A program made the translations under genes and the position numbers. DNA of 64,000 bases. Source: Symsagittifera roscoffensis (Eukaryota > Xenacoelomorpha > Acoela > Convolutidae). Under the pieces are notes generated by a model, which was not told the DNA's origin, ran no database searches, and saw nothing but the letters and a program-made list of their open reading frames with translations. Each line of letters opens with the position of its first letter. Positions within the stretch are counted from its first letter, which is position 1. This document shows positions 1 through 10,842 of this stretch, one piece after another. The stretch spans positions 47,405,129-47,469,128 of the forward strand of contig NC_087066.1 in the NCBI RefSeq assembly GCF_963678635.1. Reading direction: 5' to 3'.

Positions 1-255
1 CCAATGTCCAGAGAATTGGCCGAAATGCTCCATCTGTTTCGACCGAATCGACCAATTTTGCGTACGTATCGACTTTCTCGACCAAAAAAGTGCTTGACGA
101 TGCTCAACCCGTCCCAAAGTCAGATATGCTTTGACCATCTCGATCAAAAAGTGTGCGACTTAGTTCGCCCAAGTGAAATACGTTTTGACTGTCTCGGCCG
201 AACTCGAGTATTTTTCGACTTTCAATTAACATATTTACTTCCAATTTGCTCCAAA
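1..255. repeat. Quasi-palindromic ~35-bp satellite (left edge)
   Basis: Diverged units of the form TTTCGACCGA-n-TCGATCAAAA, where the two arms are near inverted repeats, run from the window start and fade by about 255. The same family fills 57050-64000, so the host gene and retroelement nest lie between two satellite blocks. Any short open frame here is a by-product of the repeat. Confidence 0.75.
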
Positions 256-540
256 TGTTAGAAAAGTTTAATTTAAGTTATTTTCATAAAAGTTCCGTGG
301 GACAACAGTGCTTGGTATGTTTCGACGGTGATCGACCAAATTAGGGCAAATGGTTTATGACATATTTATCTTCTACCTTTGCATTATTGACTCATTTTAT
401 ATGTTAGCCAGATTTTTGACTGAGGCGAAGCTGCGAATTCGCCAACAAAAGCGAGAAAACGGCAAACAAGCTTTGAAAGCTCTAAAAGGGTCAACACAAA
501 AAAAAATTGAAAAAACTAGCTAAAAATAGGATATATGCTG

Positions 541-612
541 GAATCTAACCCAGGTCTCGAGATTAAGAGTCACACGTCCTAGCATGTGCACCATGATCGC
601 TCAACAAAAGTT
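541..612 (-). repeat. tRNA-derived SINE-like block
   Basis: On the minus strand a B-box-like GGGTTAGATTCCAG lies about 50 bp downstream of an A-box-like stretch around 580-601. The stems do not close as a functional tRNA, so this is a tRNA-derived repeat, not a tRNA gene. Confidence 0.4.
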
Positions 613-959
613 AAGCACAAGGGGCCAGCTACAGCTGGAGGCATGCGGTAGATAATCTTTTCAAATATACTGATGCAAAAAATACACCGTAGTTTTCAAA
701 ATAAGTCAGAACTGCCAAGCCCAGAGCTGATTCCTATCAGGAAAGGTAAAAACATCTCCGTCCGATGGATTTCTTAACTTCAGAACCCACACAAAAAAAA
801 ATCAGAAAGTTCGAAAAATGGTCAGATATTTCTTAAGTCCATAGTGGGTTCCTTGTCACAATCGGAAAAATTTCCTTGTACAGGGGATACCACTAGAGCT
901 TATTCTTTCGACTGAGCCCTTAGCCCGAGAAATACAAAGTTTCCAAAAAACTCACATTT

Positions 960-1945
960 CAAAACATGGACTGTTTCTAAATCTAACATTGCTTTTCTGC
1001 AAAAGTAAGTCTTAGCCTCAACGCAGAGAAAAATACTAGCACCTTCTTTTCGATTGAACATTTTATCTCAGATTTCGCAGGGATGTTTTCGACAAATGCC
1101 TCCGAAACACGGTCGAAATAAAAAATGATAATAATTAATTTTCTACATTAGAACCTAGCCGCTGATACAGAAAAAGTGCCCACCACCTTCTTTTAGCATT
1201 CAACCCTCAACCTCGGATGAGTTTTTGAGGAAAGTCCATAAGTTTCTAGAAAACAGGCAAAATTTCAAAAACTACATCGTTTAAGGCGCTAAAATTTTTT
1301 CTTAAAAAATAGGGAGACACCGCTTGGACACAGAAAATTCCCAAAACCTGTTATTTGGATCAAACATTTAGCCTCACATTTGAGAAAAATACTAGCACCT
1401 TCTTTTCGATTGAACATTTTATCTCAGATTTCGCAGGGATGTTTTCGACAAATGCCTCCGAAACACGGTCGAAATAAAAAATGATAATAATTTAATTTTC
1501 TACATTAGAACATTAGAACCTCGCCGCTGATACAGAAAAAGTGCCCACCACCTTCTTTTAGCATTCAACCCTCAACCTCGGATGAGTTTTTGAGGAAAGT
1601 CGATAAGTTTCTAGAAAACAGGCAAAATTTCAAAAACTACATCTTTTAAGGCGTTAAAATGTTTTCTTGAAAAATAGGGAGACACCGCTTGGACACGGAA
1701 AATTCCCAAAACCTGTTATTTGGATCAAACATTTAGCCTCAGATTTGTTCGGGTAGTTTTTGAGAAAAGACAGCAAAATTGTTAAAATTTCCAAATGGGA
1801 CTATTTCTATTGCCATAACATTTTTTTCTACAAACTAAGGCGCAGCCTTTGGTGCAGGGAGGATGCCTCACACCAGTTTTTCTATTGATTCTCAGATTTG
1901 GCAGGGTAGTTTACAAGAAAAAGAAGAAAAGTAGAAACCCTTCAG
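960..1945. repeat. Degenerate tandem array T1 (first of three)
   Basis: Units of roughly 165-200 bp share a 'cagatttggcagggtagttttt' type core (interrupted by changes), a run resembling 'aaaatttccaaaaactg', and 'ttttctacaaaa'. Within it, 1026-1381 is repeated almost exactly at 1382-1745 (offset 356 bp), a recent tandem duplication. Related arrays lie at 8930-9900 and inside intron 1 of the transporter gene (14050-15240). No coding content is recognised. Confidence 0.6.
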
Positions 1946-2262
1946 GCACACGAGAGCAGTCGGTATTTCCACAGGAACCTTTTTTAAAAAACGGTTGAGT
2001 AGTTCTCGAGAAAAGTGCAACTTTTCCAAAGCATCTCGATAATTCGTTACAAACCAAATCACATAAATTTTTACGGGTATTTCTATCTAACATGAACCAG
2101 CCACTAAAAAAAACAAATATATAAAACTATGCAGCAAAATTTTACCAGATAGTGCTGCAAGTGCCATCACAGAAATGAGCATTGTATTTGCGACTTAAGT
2201 TGGAAAAAAATAGAGTCCGTAAAAGGACACTGCGCTACGCTTGTGTAAATATTCGATCAAAA

Positions 2263-3267
2263 AATATTTACACAACATGATGTGAGATGACAATGACCCA
2301 TTGCGCAGAGATCGCCCAAGGACTTTAAGGAGCGGTCAAATTTTTTCAGGTCCAAAAAACGTAAGAAAGTTGTTCACGGAAAAAAAAATTCTAGATCCCC
2401 AATAACCAGTACAATTGCTCTCGCGTGAGAAAGTTGTTTGCGGTAAATAAATTCTAGCTCACCAATAACAAGTACAATTGCTCTTGCGAATACAATGACT
2501 AATCAAACGAATATCAATTTACATACACAGGCGAAGCGGAGCTTTCATTACTTGCGATACAACATAACAAAACAGAAGTAGCGAAAACTCTTCAAATAAT
2601 GAAAAAAAGCAAAGTCTACCAACCTCGGAAAGGATTTGAGCAATAATATTTAGATGCACAATCTGCAACGCCTAGAATTACCCTGAGAGCAACTCACACC
2701 ATATACAAAATCTTAGAAAATTTTTGAAAAAAATCATAAACGTCATATCTCGCTAACTAAAAGAATTTGAGCAGTCAGATAATGAGGCAAGGTTTTCAAC
2801 CCCTGACAGAATCATTACAGCACCCAACTACAGGATTGACGATTTCAATTTTTTGTGGAATTTTTTACATGTAAGATTTATGAAAAATTTAGAAAAAATC
2901 ACAAGAATCTTTGTATCACGTAAACTTAAAAAATTTGGGTACTCATATTTGAAGGCCCGAGTTGCAAACCCTAGGGTAACCCTGACAGGTAAACCCTAGG
3001 GTAACCTTTTGGGTTTCTAACTTCAAACTTGACGAAAAAAATAATAACAAGTACAATTGCTTTCGCGAATACAATGACTAATCAAACGAATATCAATTTA
3101 CATACAGAGGCGAAGTGGAGCTTTCATTACTTGCGATACAACTCGACATAACAAAATAGTGGTAGCAAAAAAATTTCAAATAATGAAGAAAGCAGTCTAC
3201 CAAACTCTTCGTATGTCTCGATAGAAGTCCATTCTAGGCAAACAGACCCAGCAAAACATTTCAATAA
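2263..3267. repeat. Intergenic repeats, including copy 1 of a ~650-bp duplication
   Basis: Positions ~2635-3320 match ~5665-6320 closely over several hundred bases, for example the shared 'aaaccctagggtaacc' and 'acatgtaagatttatg' stretches. Left-end fragments of the GGCGAAGC family start near 2527 and 3093. No gene is seen. Confidence 0.65.
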
Positions 3268-3811
3268 AAAACACACAGGCGAAGTTGCACTTCGCATACT
3301 CGCAAAAATATGACCGATAACGCTACTGGGAAACACTGAATGAGTGAAACTTTGAGTCTACAAAAAATCTTGAGTGACGCACGCAAATTATGAGTCTCAA
3401 TACTTGCTAAGTGACGCAAGCCACTTATGACGCATTAGCAGTACCAGTCAATTTGAAAGAAAAAAAAATTTACCAAATAATAAGCCTCAAAATATAGAGC
3501 GGACGCATTTTAGCTAGTATACGAAAAAGCTAATTAAAAACATCCGAACATGCCCAGTTTCGAACCCTCTTATTTAGTTGTTGGACTCCTTCCCTACCTC
3601 TACGCTACAGATCCATGATACCTTGTAGCTAAAAAGCTATTTGTAATCTAACAGTCTCTGTTAATATCCGTAGCATTGGCTGTACTTAATAGTTGGTTAT
3701 TGATCGAAATGAACACATTCTGTCTCAACATTATTTGCGTCGCAACAATCTTTGCGACTTAGGTTGAAAAAAAAGAGAAATCATACTATAACACAAGCTT
3801 TGCTTGTGTAA
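3268..3811. repeat. Short-repeat family copy with inverted-like ends
   Basis: This ~544-bp copy runs from ACACACAGGCGAAG to CTTTGCTTGTGTAAAT, two ends that are near inverted repeats. It contains a minus-strand tRNA-like block at 3549-3614 with a B-box-like GGGTTCGAAACTGG and an A-box-like TAGCGTAGAGG, and 'tttgcgactta' before the right end. It could be a MITE that captured a tRNA-related sequence or a SINE with a structured body; target duplications were not identified. Confidence 0.5.
3549..3614 (-). repeat. tRNA-like block inside the 3268-3811 repeat
   Basis: A- and B-box-like sequences occur in the right order on the minus strand, but no full cloverleaf forms. This is the clearest of the tRNA-like blocks for its B box. 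Confidence 0.45.
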
Positions 3812-4849
3812 ATAAAAATGGAAAAAAACTTATGAATCGCAATCACAGCCGACAATCTTTGAGCAGACATCAGTTGCAGTTGAGCCGAAAAAAAATTGAT
3901 TTTGTAAAAAGTTTCCAATTACCCCTGAAACTATAATGAATAACAATTGATCCTGTAATGAAAATTGCTTACAGCAAAAAACCGTGATGTGGCAACTAAG
4001 ATAATAAAAATTGAGCAGACAAACGAAAGTCCGACAGGTCAATTTTTACCGGAAAAATCATCTCAAGCATACTGAAAAAACAAGGTTCGGCTGGGACTCG
4101 AACTTCAGACCTTGAAATATAAAGACAAACATGTTACCGCTAGGCCAAAAGGGGACGAACTAAGAAGAAAGTTGAAAAAATTCAAAAATGAAGCAAGTGA
4201 AAAAAGCAATTAAAATTTTAATGAGAAGATGCTTGAGGGGAAAAAGTCTAGTTCCCGAGTTTAACAACTTAAAATCGAGTGGAATTAACTGACAACTAGC
4301 GTGTAACGCACCTCCGGTGCTTCAAAAAGATTATTGGACGATAAAACTGCTTCTATATAAAATATAAGAAAACAAACAACGAAAGGAATTCAACCGTAAA
4401 AAGAGACGGGCGCATCCAACAATGCTTTTCATTTGAAAAATTTTACGAAAAAAAATTTCAACTGAAATATTTTTAAACTAAAAAGGTCAAATCTCTGAAA
4501 CTATTAAGTTTCAACTAATGTGTTTCAGAAGGCTGACAGCATACAACTAAATTCACCATTTTTAACAATTTCAATGGCAAAATCACTGAATTCATGAATG
4601 AGACTCTTGTTAAAATTAGTTCTTTTTTGCTTTTTAGAAGACTTTTTTCTTAGTTTAACTGTTATTTTCTTTAGGAAACGAAAGAAAAATTTCAACAACT
4701 TGAACAATTCGAGCAAAAAAACTGGGGTGTAGGGCAAATTTGCAACTGCTGGTAGTAACCTGACTTCACCCCATCAATGCGTCGACAATTTTAAACTTGA
4801 AAAATCATGAAAAACGAATCATAATTCAAATCCAGGAGAAAAAAAATGC
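3812..4849. other. AT-rich intergenic stretch with one tRNA-like block
   Basis: Apart from the tRNA-like block at 4085-4155 I see only AT-rich sequence with short low-complexity runs. Open frames here are lysine/phenylalanine-rich noise without recognisable motifs. Confidence 0.5.
4085..4155 (-). repeat. tRNA-like block
   Basis: On the minus strand, TGGCCTAGCGGTAA (A-box-like) is followed by AGTTCGAGTCCCAG (B-box-like) at normal tRNA spacing. The T-stem is not complementary, so it is probably a decayed tRNA or SINE head. Confidence 0.5.
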
Positions 4850-6110
4850 TTTGAGCAGTTATCTTCGGAGTCCATATAAAAACTTCCTGAGAGTCCCTCG
4901 AGAGCACCCTATTCTAATTTTGAGAATTTCAAACATTAAATTTTTTTTAAGATTAGGTTTTTGAAAAACTTTGAAAAATCATTAAAAAAAGACATATCTC
5001 GTAAACAAAGATTAAATAGGCAATCAAAACTTGAAGGCAAGATTTACAACCTCTGAAATTACCATGAGATAAACCCATTATAGGGTTGGGATGTGAAGAT
5101 TTCCCTTTCAAACCAAGTTTTTTGAAGATTTTATAAGAGTTATTGAAAAAACGTCGCATCTTGGAAACCAAAATGATTTCATTAGTCACATTTGGATGGA
5201 AGACTTGCAATGCTTGAGAAAAACCTGACAGAACCTGACAATATAGAGTTGAGGCTATCAAGTTATAAGAAAAACTTGAACTTTTTTTTTAAAAAAAAAC
5301 GTCATATCTTGGAAAGTAAAAGGATCTGAGCAGTCATACTTGAGGCAAAAAAAACCGCTGAGAGTACCCTGGCAGCATGCAAATACTGGGTTAATGTATT
5401 CAAATTTTGTCAAATTTGAAAATAATTTCATTGAAAAATGTTTTTTGAAAAAACTTTTTTGAGAAAATCATATAAAAACGTCAAATCTCGGAAACTAAAA
5501 GGATTTGAGCAGTCATATTTTGAGGAAAGATTTAAAGCCCCCGAGATTGCCCTGATAGCGCCCAATTTCAGTGTTGAGAATTTCAACTTTTGTCAAACTT
5601 TAACATAACTTTTTTGATTTTTTTAAATCTTAAAAAGACGTCAAATCTCGGAAACTAAAAGAAATTTGAGCAATAATATTTGAATGCACAATCTGCAACG
5701 CCTAGAATTAACCTGAGAGCAACACACACCATAGAGTTGAGAATTTCAGTTTTTATATAAAAGTTCTTAGAATAATTTTGAGAACAAAATCATAAAAAAA
5801 CGTCATATCTCGCAAACTAAAAGAATTTGAGCAGTCAGATAATGAGGCAAGGTTTTCAACCCCTGAGAGAATCATTACAGCACCCAACTACAGGATTGAC
5901 GATTTCAATTTTTTGTGGAATTTTTTACATGTAAGATTTATGAAAAATTTAGAAAAAATCACAAGAATCTTTGTATCACGTAAACTTAAAAAATTTGGGT
6001 ACTCATATTTGAAGGCCCGAGTTGCAAACCCTAGGGTAATCCTGACAGGTAAACCCTAGGGTAACCTTTTGGGTTTCTAACTTCAAACTTGACGAAAAAA
6101 ATAATAACAA
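4850..6110. repeat. Degenerate tandem array T2, period ~165 bp
   Basis: A core resembling 'cgtcatatctcggaaactaa' followed by 'gagcagtcatatttgagg' recurs near 4991, 5153, 5302, 5481, 5640, 5802 and 5974, at spacings of about 150-180 bp. Two more units occur near 2743 and 2911, inside the duplicated segment. This is a diverged minisatellite without coding signal. Confidence 0.65.
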
Positions 6111-6320
6111 GTACAATTGCTTTCGCGAATACAATGACTAATCAAACGAATATCAATTTACATACAGAGGCGTAGTGGAGCTTTCATTACTAGCGATACA
6201 ACTCGACATAACAAAATAGTGGTAGCAAAAAAATTTCAAATAATGAAGAAAGCAGTCTACCAAACTCTTCGTATGTCTCGATAGAAGTCCATTCTAGGCA
6301 AACAGACCCAGCAAAACATT
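5665..6320. repeat. Copy 2 of the ~650-bp duplicated segment
   Basis: It is near-identical to ~2635-3320 over its right-hand 500 bp, including the GGCG(A/T)AG left-end fragment. The match ends at 'cagcaaaacatt', after which the two flanks differ. Confidence 0.7.
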
Positions 6321-8030
6321 GGTCTGTGAAATGACCTAACAATGACCACGTTTATAGAACAAAAAATGAGACTTATAATTATGGCCCGTGAGATAGCTGC
6401 CTTTAATTGTAAATTAGAGTATAACAACAAGTGTAAGATATGATTGGCTTTTCGGCGATTAAGCGCACATTTTGGCGCCCATAAAGGAGGACATCAGTTC
6501 CCTATTAATCCGAGTTGTTCTAAATCATCCGATATTCAACAGACTCCTATTGAGAGTAAAAGCCCTAAAATCGAACAGAGCTAGAGTCAGATGGGAATCG
6601 ATGAATTCTTTTGACCAGAACGGAGCCTTATCCCGAGCATGTGCTTATCTGACTCCCTCCGAAACTCATCCGAAAAAGTAAATTATTTCATCTTAGACAA
6701 GGATTTTTGTTTACAAGACGTTGGTTGCAAACAAAATACGACAAAGCACACAACCAGGTCAGGATAACAGCAAAGAATCATTCCTATGCGAAGAGCGCCG
6801 GTGACTATATTTCCCATCAGAACTAAAGTTGCAAACGCCCAAGCCAGAGTCAGATGCAGATGAATGACCGACAGCAGAAGTTCTGGTCCAGTGTGCGAAT
6901 TGAATTTAGCTCAGATGTTCTGTCATTACGAGGCCAAACTGTGCACTGGATAGGCGCACAATTTTGTGTCTGTATGTTCAAAGAAAATTAAAGAACAAAA
7001 GAAGAACAAAGGGAGCGTCCTTGTTGCCGAATCCGCTTACAATTCACTAAATGCACAGTTTGACCGCGTAATGATTGGTGATCATCCTTTAGCATTTCCT
7101 TCCAGTGAAAATTCAATTAAAAAAAAAATTTAACGTTCTTAACTTTCACAAGCCGACGAAAGTTTCTAAGACATTTGGTAAATTTTCCTCATTTCTTTGG
7201 TACATAAATTCTAAAACATTCTCTGAAAACAACCTAACTATCAAGAGTGAAACTATGACACCCGAAAAGCATTTGCGTCAGAAATGCTTCATACTAAGTA
7301 TTAAGCATAAGTATAACAGACTGCTCCGACTGAATGTTCTGACTTACCATCAATTAGTCTCGAATAGTTTCTGGTATATGAAATATTGACAAAAAACAAA
7401 CTTTAGGCTGATCAAAGTGTTAAAACTAGGGTCGTTTATGGAATTAATAAGACCAATTAGCTTGCCTCAATTCAGTTTGGATCGATTATGAGTGCGGATA
7501 ATTTGCCACGAATAAATAATTCCCGTATTGAAACAAACTATTATTCCAGCCAGCAAAGCCTTACTTTAGTCTAGTGCAAGCAAAGTTGCTTGGCAGTCCC
7601 AAGATTTTCGGATCGATTCCATATGAAATCAATTTTTATAAAATCGATCTGAATAAAAAACTACCCTGGGAATACATATTCAATACCAAGCAATCATAAC
7701 GGCTCTAATCCTTTGAATGATATTGATGTTTTCCAGCAACCAGCAAAGGGATCAATTGAGCAATCTTCCCTCTATTGCCCCTCTATTTTTTCTGCCTCAA
7801 ATAAAAAAAAGCTGTTTAGAATAATTAACGTAATGCTGAGAACAGTTTGCCGTATTCACGTACAAATTTATAGCACCAACCATGGAAACTTGCTTTCGTC
7901 GAGGCAGGGGTTGCCCAAACAAGAAATACCCTTCAGCCGGTCAATGCACTGCGTTCTATGAACACAACAACCATCTGCTTGCTTTCGATGACGTTTTTTG
8001 TAGCGTTTTACCGAGTTTGCTTAGGGGGAC
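6321..8030. other. Intergenic region, no recognised gene
   Basis: Short open frames exist at 6472-6681, 7105-7389 and 7713-7961 (plus). They have no recognisable domain, no supporting splice structure and biased AT-rich composition. GC content rises slightly near 6470-6900, so an unrecognised exon cannot be excluded. Confidence 0.4.
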
Positions 8031-8096
8031 ATAGTAGCTCAACTGGTCATTACAGGCAGAAGGCTGCGCAATTGATCTCATCAAAAGGCCTTTTCG
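8031..8096 (+). repeat. tRNA-like block
   Basis: TAGCTCAACTGG fits the A-box consensus well. The B box is degenerate, near TTGATCTCATC. It is probably a SINE head rather than a functional tRNA. Confidence 0.4.
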
Positions 8097-8185
8097 ATTG
8101 AATTTTTCGTTATTCAGAATCCCCTGACATAAAACATCGTTTACAATTAATTTGAATTTTATCTGATCGAGAAAAATACTGCAAA

Positions 8186-8800
8186 ATTAAATACAGAGAC
8201 GAACCGCAACTTCGCGCTACTTGCGATATAACAAACATAGTATGAAAAACTAACCGCCAGTAAATGAGACAAAAACCGAATGAGACATATCGCTTAGGGC
8301 TCGGATGAAACTCATTTTGAGGAATGACAAAAAATACAAAGTCCAACGGGAAAAATTATGGATAAAATTACTAAGCTGTAACTCAGCAGACACTATTCGA
8401 ATAGGTGCTTGTACAGAATCAGAGTTTACAAATCTAGAACTAAAATAAAAATCAAATTTCGACACAGGCGAAGATGCCCTTCGAAAAAACCAGCTGGGAA
8501 AATGCAGAAGAGCTCTAAACAGGCAAAGCAAAGTGAAATAAGAAAAAGATTTGAAAAAGACTTTGAAAAAACCTTTAGACTAAGAGTATCATGTTCTCAC
8601 ATCTGCGCTACGACTGCTTGTAATTTTACTATCACTTGCTACCAATACAGCAGCTACACTTTATATCAAACTGCCAATGTTATGCAGCAAAAATTCGATC
8701 GAAAAAATTAAACTAATTAAATATTCCGGATTTGAATAACCGACCTGTTCATTAGGAGTCTCAGATCCTCCAATTTGCGCCATTGTCGCTTGGAAGTAAA
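8186..8800. repeat. Nested copies of the GGCGAAGC short-repeat family
   Basis: Two left ends are visible, near 8186 and 8463. Positions 8640-8700 match the interior of the 9936-10524 copy ('ccaata.cagcagctaca' and 'atgcagcaaaa'). A minus-strand tRNA-like block lies at 8728-8790. The structure is rearranged or nested and the boundaries are approximate. Confidence 0.4.
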
Positions 8801-8929
8801 CTAGTGGCCCAACTAATGCTCGATCAACCTGTTCGAATATTTTTGATCATATATTGTACCGTTACGGAAATGCGTAAATTTCAATATTCAAAAAAGTGGG
8901 TTTTCCGCTAAAACCTAGTGTTTCTCTGC

Positions 8930-9900
8930 TTGAGTAGGGGATTAACTGCTTATTCAAAGGAGAAAAAAATTACTCACTCTTTTAATTGAAGTCTTTGTCT
9001 CAGATTTGGCTGGGAGTTAGTGAAAAAAAAGTGAAAAAAATTCCAAAAATCCACCAAAAATTCAAAAATTTTACTTTTCTTAAACCCATAAACTTTTCTC
9101 TACTAAAGCATGGGAATACACTCTGCTTCCGCATTTTAATTTTTAGATTGAATTTTATCGAGAATAGTGACGAAATAGCTTAAAAAACGGTAAACATTTG
9201 AAAAGGAATTTTTTCCAAGTCCATATCAGCTTTTCTACAAAAAAAACAGCGTAAAACAGATAACGCAGGAAAAATCTAAGCACCATGTTAACTTTAATGA
9301 ACTATCAAACTAAGAATCAGCAGGTTTGTTTTTGAAAAAATATATCTTTCCAAAAACGGGCAAAATTTCAAAAACTGGACATTTTCTAAGGCCATAACTT
9401 TTTTCTCAGAACGCAAGACATAGCTGTTTGGTCAGGTAAGAATCGCAAAACAGATTTCCTTCTTTCGGTTAAACCCTTAATCTCCGATGTGGCAGGGTAG
9501 TTTTTGAGAAAAGTCAAAAAGTGTTAAAAATTAACAAATATGTAGAAAAAATGGGCTTGTTTGAGGTCATATGGTTTTTTTTACCGAATTTAGTAAGAAC
9601 CCGCGTAAGAAGGGGAGATTCCCATAGTTTTTTTGATTGAAACCTTCATCTCAGATAGGTTCATTAAGTCTTTGAGAAAATGAAAAAAAAAATTCAAAAC
9701 AAATAGGCCAAAAATCCCCTTACTGAAAACTTCCGAAAGCTATAAAAAAGAGGTTAAATGAAAAGAGACTAGCAAAATATGCAGGCACAAGAGACGGTTT
9801 TTCCATTGGTACCATTTTTTTTGTGAAAATCGTTTTAGTAGTTTCTGAGAAAAATTGAAATTTCTGCGATAAGTGCAAAAATTGAAAAAATTTTTTTTTT
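8930..9900. repeat. Degenerate tandem array T1 (second)
   Basis: The cores 'cagatttggctggga', 'cgatgtggcagggtag' and 'cagataggttcatt' recur at about 160-180 bp, each followed by an A-rich stretch. It is the same family as 960-1945 and 14050-15240. Confidence 0.55.
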
Positions 9901-9935
9901 ACATGTGCCATTAAATTGATTATGCCTAAATATGC

Positions 9936-10524
9936 TTAATACAGAGGCGAAGCTGCGCTTCGCAAACATTGCGAGAACACGATTAAAAAAGCAGCTCTAT
10001 CAATTGAAATAAGAAAAAAAATAGAAATAAGGCTCGAATTAGTAAAACTTCGGCTTGGTGTCGGATTTGAAACTGCCACCTAGCAAAGTTGAGTCTCACG
10101 CACTAACCACTCAGCCACGGATGCTTAAAATCCCCAAGAACTAGCCACCAATAACGCAGCTACATAAGCTAATAAATTGCCAATTTGATGCAGCAAAAGT
10201 AGCATCAAATACAAAAAGACACAATTTTGCATGTAATAAGTTGGAAAGCATTAAGCCAGCCAAATCATGTATAAATTTCTGAAACCGAGCTTTTTTATCA
10301 TTATACTGGTGTTTGAAAAAAATGACTTTTCCCAGTTCATTTGATGAATTAAAAATGAATTAGCTGTGTTAACTTTTAACTAATTAAATGTCAAAGCTCA
10401 TACGATATTATACTGCTACCGCAGCATACCAATGCAAAAGTTCCACCAAAAATAATTTGCGAATTAGTTTGGAAAAAAAGAAAGTTCGTACTAATACACT
10501 TTGCTTCGCAAGTGTAAATGTGAT
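9936..10524. repeat. Short-repeat family copy, best preserved
   Basis: It runs from AATACAGAGGCGAAGCTGCG to TTGCTTCGCAAGTGTAAAT. The left end also forms a small local hairpin, GCGAAGCTGCGCTTCGC. The minus-strand tRNA-like block at 10055-10124 has a strong A box, GTGGCTGAGTGG, and a B-box-like GTTTCAAATCC. Confidence 0.5.
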
Positions 10525-10559
10525 TAAATCGAAATTTACCAAATAGGCCACCAAATGAG

Positions 10560-10632
10560 CACTTTTATTTGCGACTTAGGATTTAAAAAAAAATTTTCCG
10601 TAATAATACACAACGCTTCGCTTGTGTAAATC
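10560..10632. repeat. Solo right end of the short-repeat family
   Basis: It contains the 'tttgcgacttagg' hallmark, an A-rich run, then CGCTTCGCTTGTGTAAAT. Only the right terminus is present, about 200 bp downstream of the transporter stop codon. Confidence 0.45.
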
Positions 10633-10842
10633 GAGGGGCATTTGAAATGCAAATCTACTTAAACTATGTCTGTTAGTTGGCAAGTCCGGTCCGCCGAGGA
10701 GGATCATGCGTGTATCCAGTGAGCAACGTTGTTCTAGTAATTCTAGGAAAAAAATTCTAGTATCTGCTTGCAATACACTTAATATCGCAAGTGAAACAAT
10801 CATGTATAAATAGATTCAAAATATTCCAAAACAAACATTAAA

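Larger units (their letters stand above)
418..2262. repeat. Short-repeat family copy with inverted-like ends, expanded by a tandem array
   Basis: The left end carries GAGGCGAAGCTGCG and the right end GCTACGCTTGTGTAAAT, which is roughly its inverse. Just inside the left end is a minus-strand tRNA-like block (541-612). Near the right end is the family hallmark 'tttgcgactta' followed by an A-rich run. Copies at 3268-3811 and 9936-10524 are only ~540-590 bp, so this one appears expanded by the tandem array at 960-1945. Boundaries are by eye. Confidence 0.45.

Noticed and set aside
541-10124. Functional tRNA genes on the minus strand (541, 3549, 4085, 10055)
   Set aside because: A and B boxes are present but acceptor and T stems do not pair, and most sit inside repeat copies.
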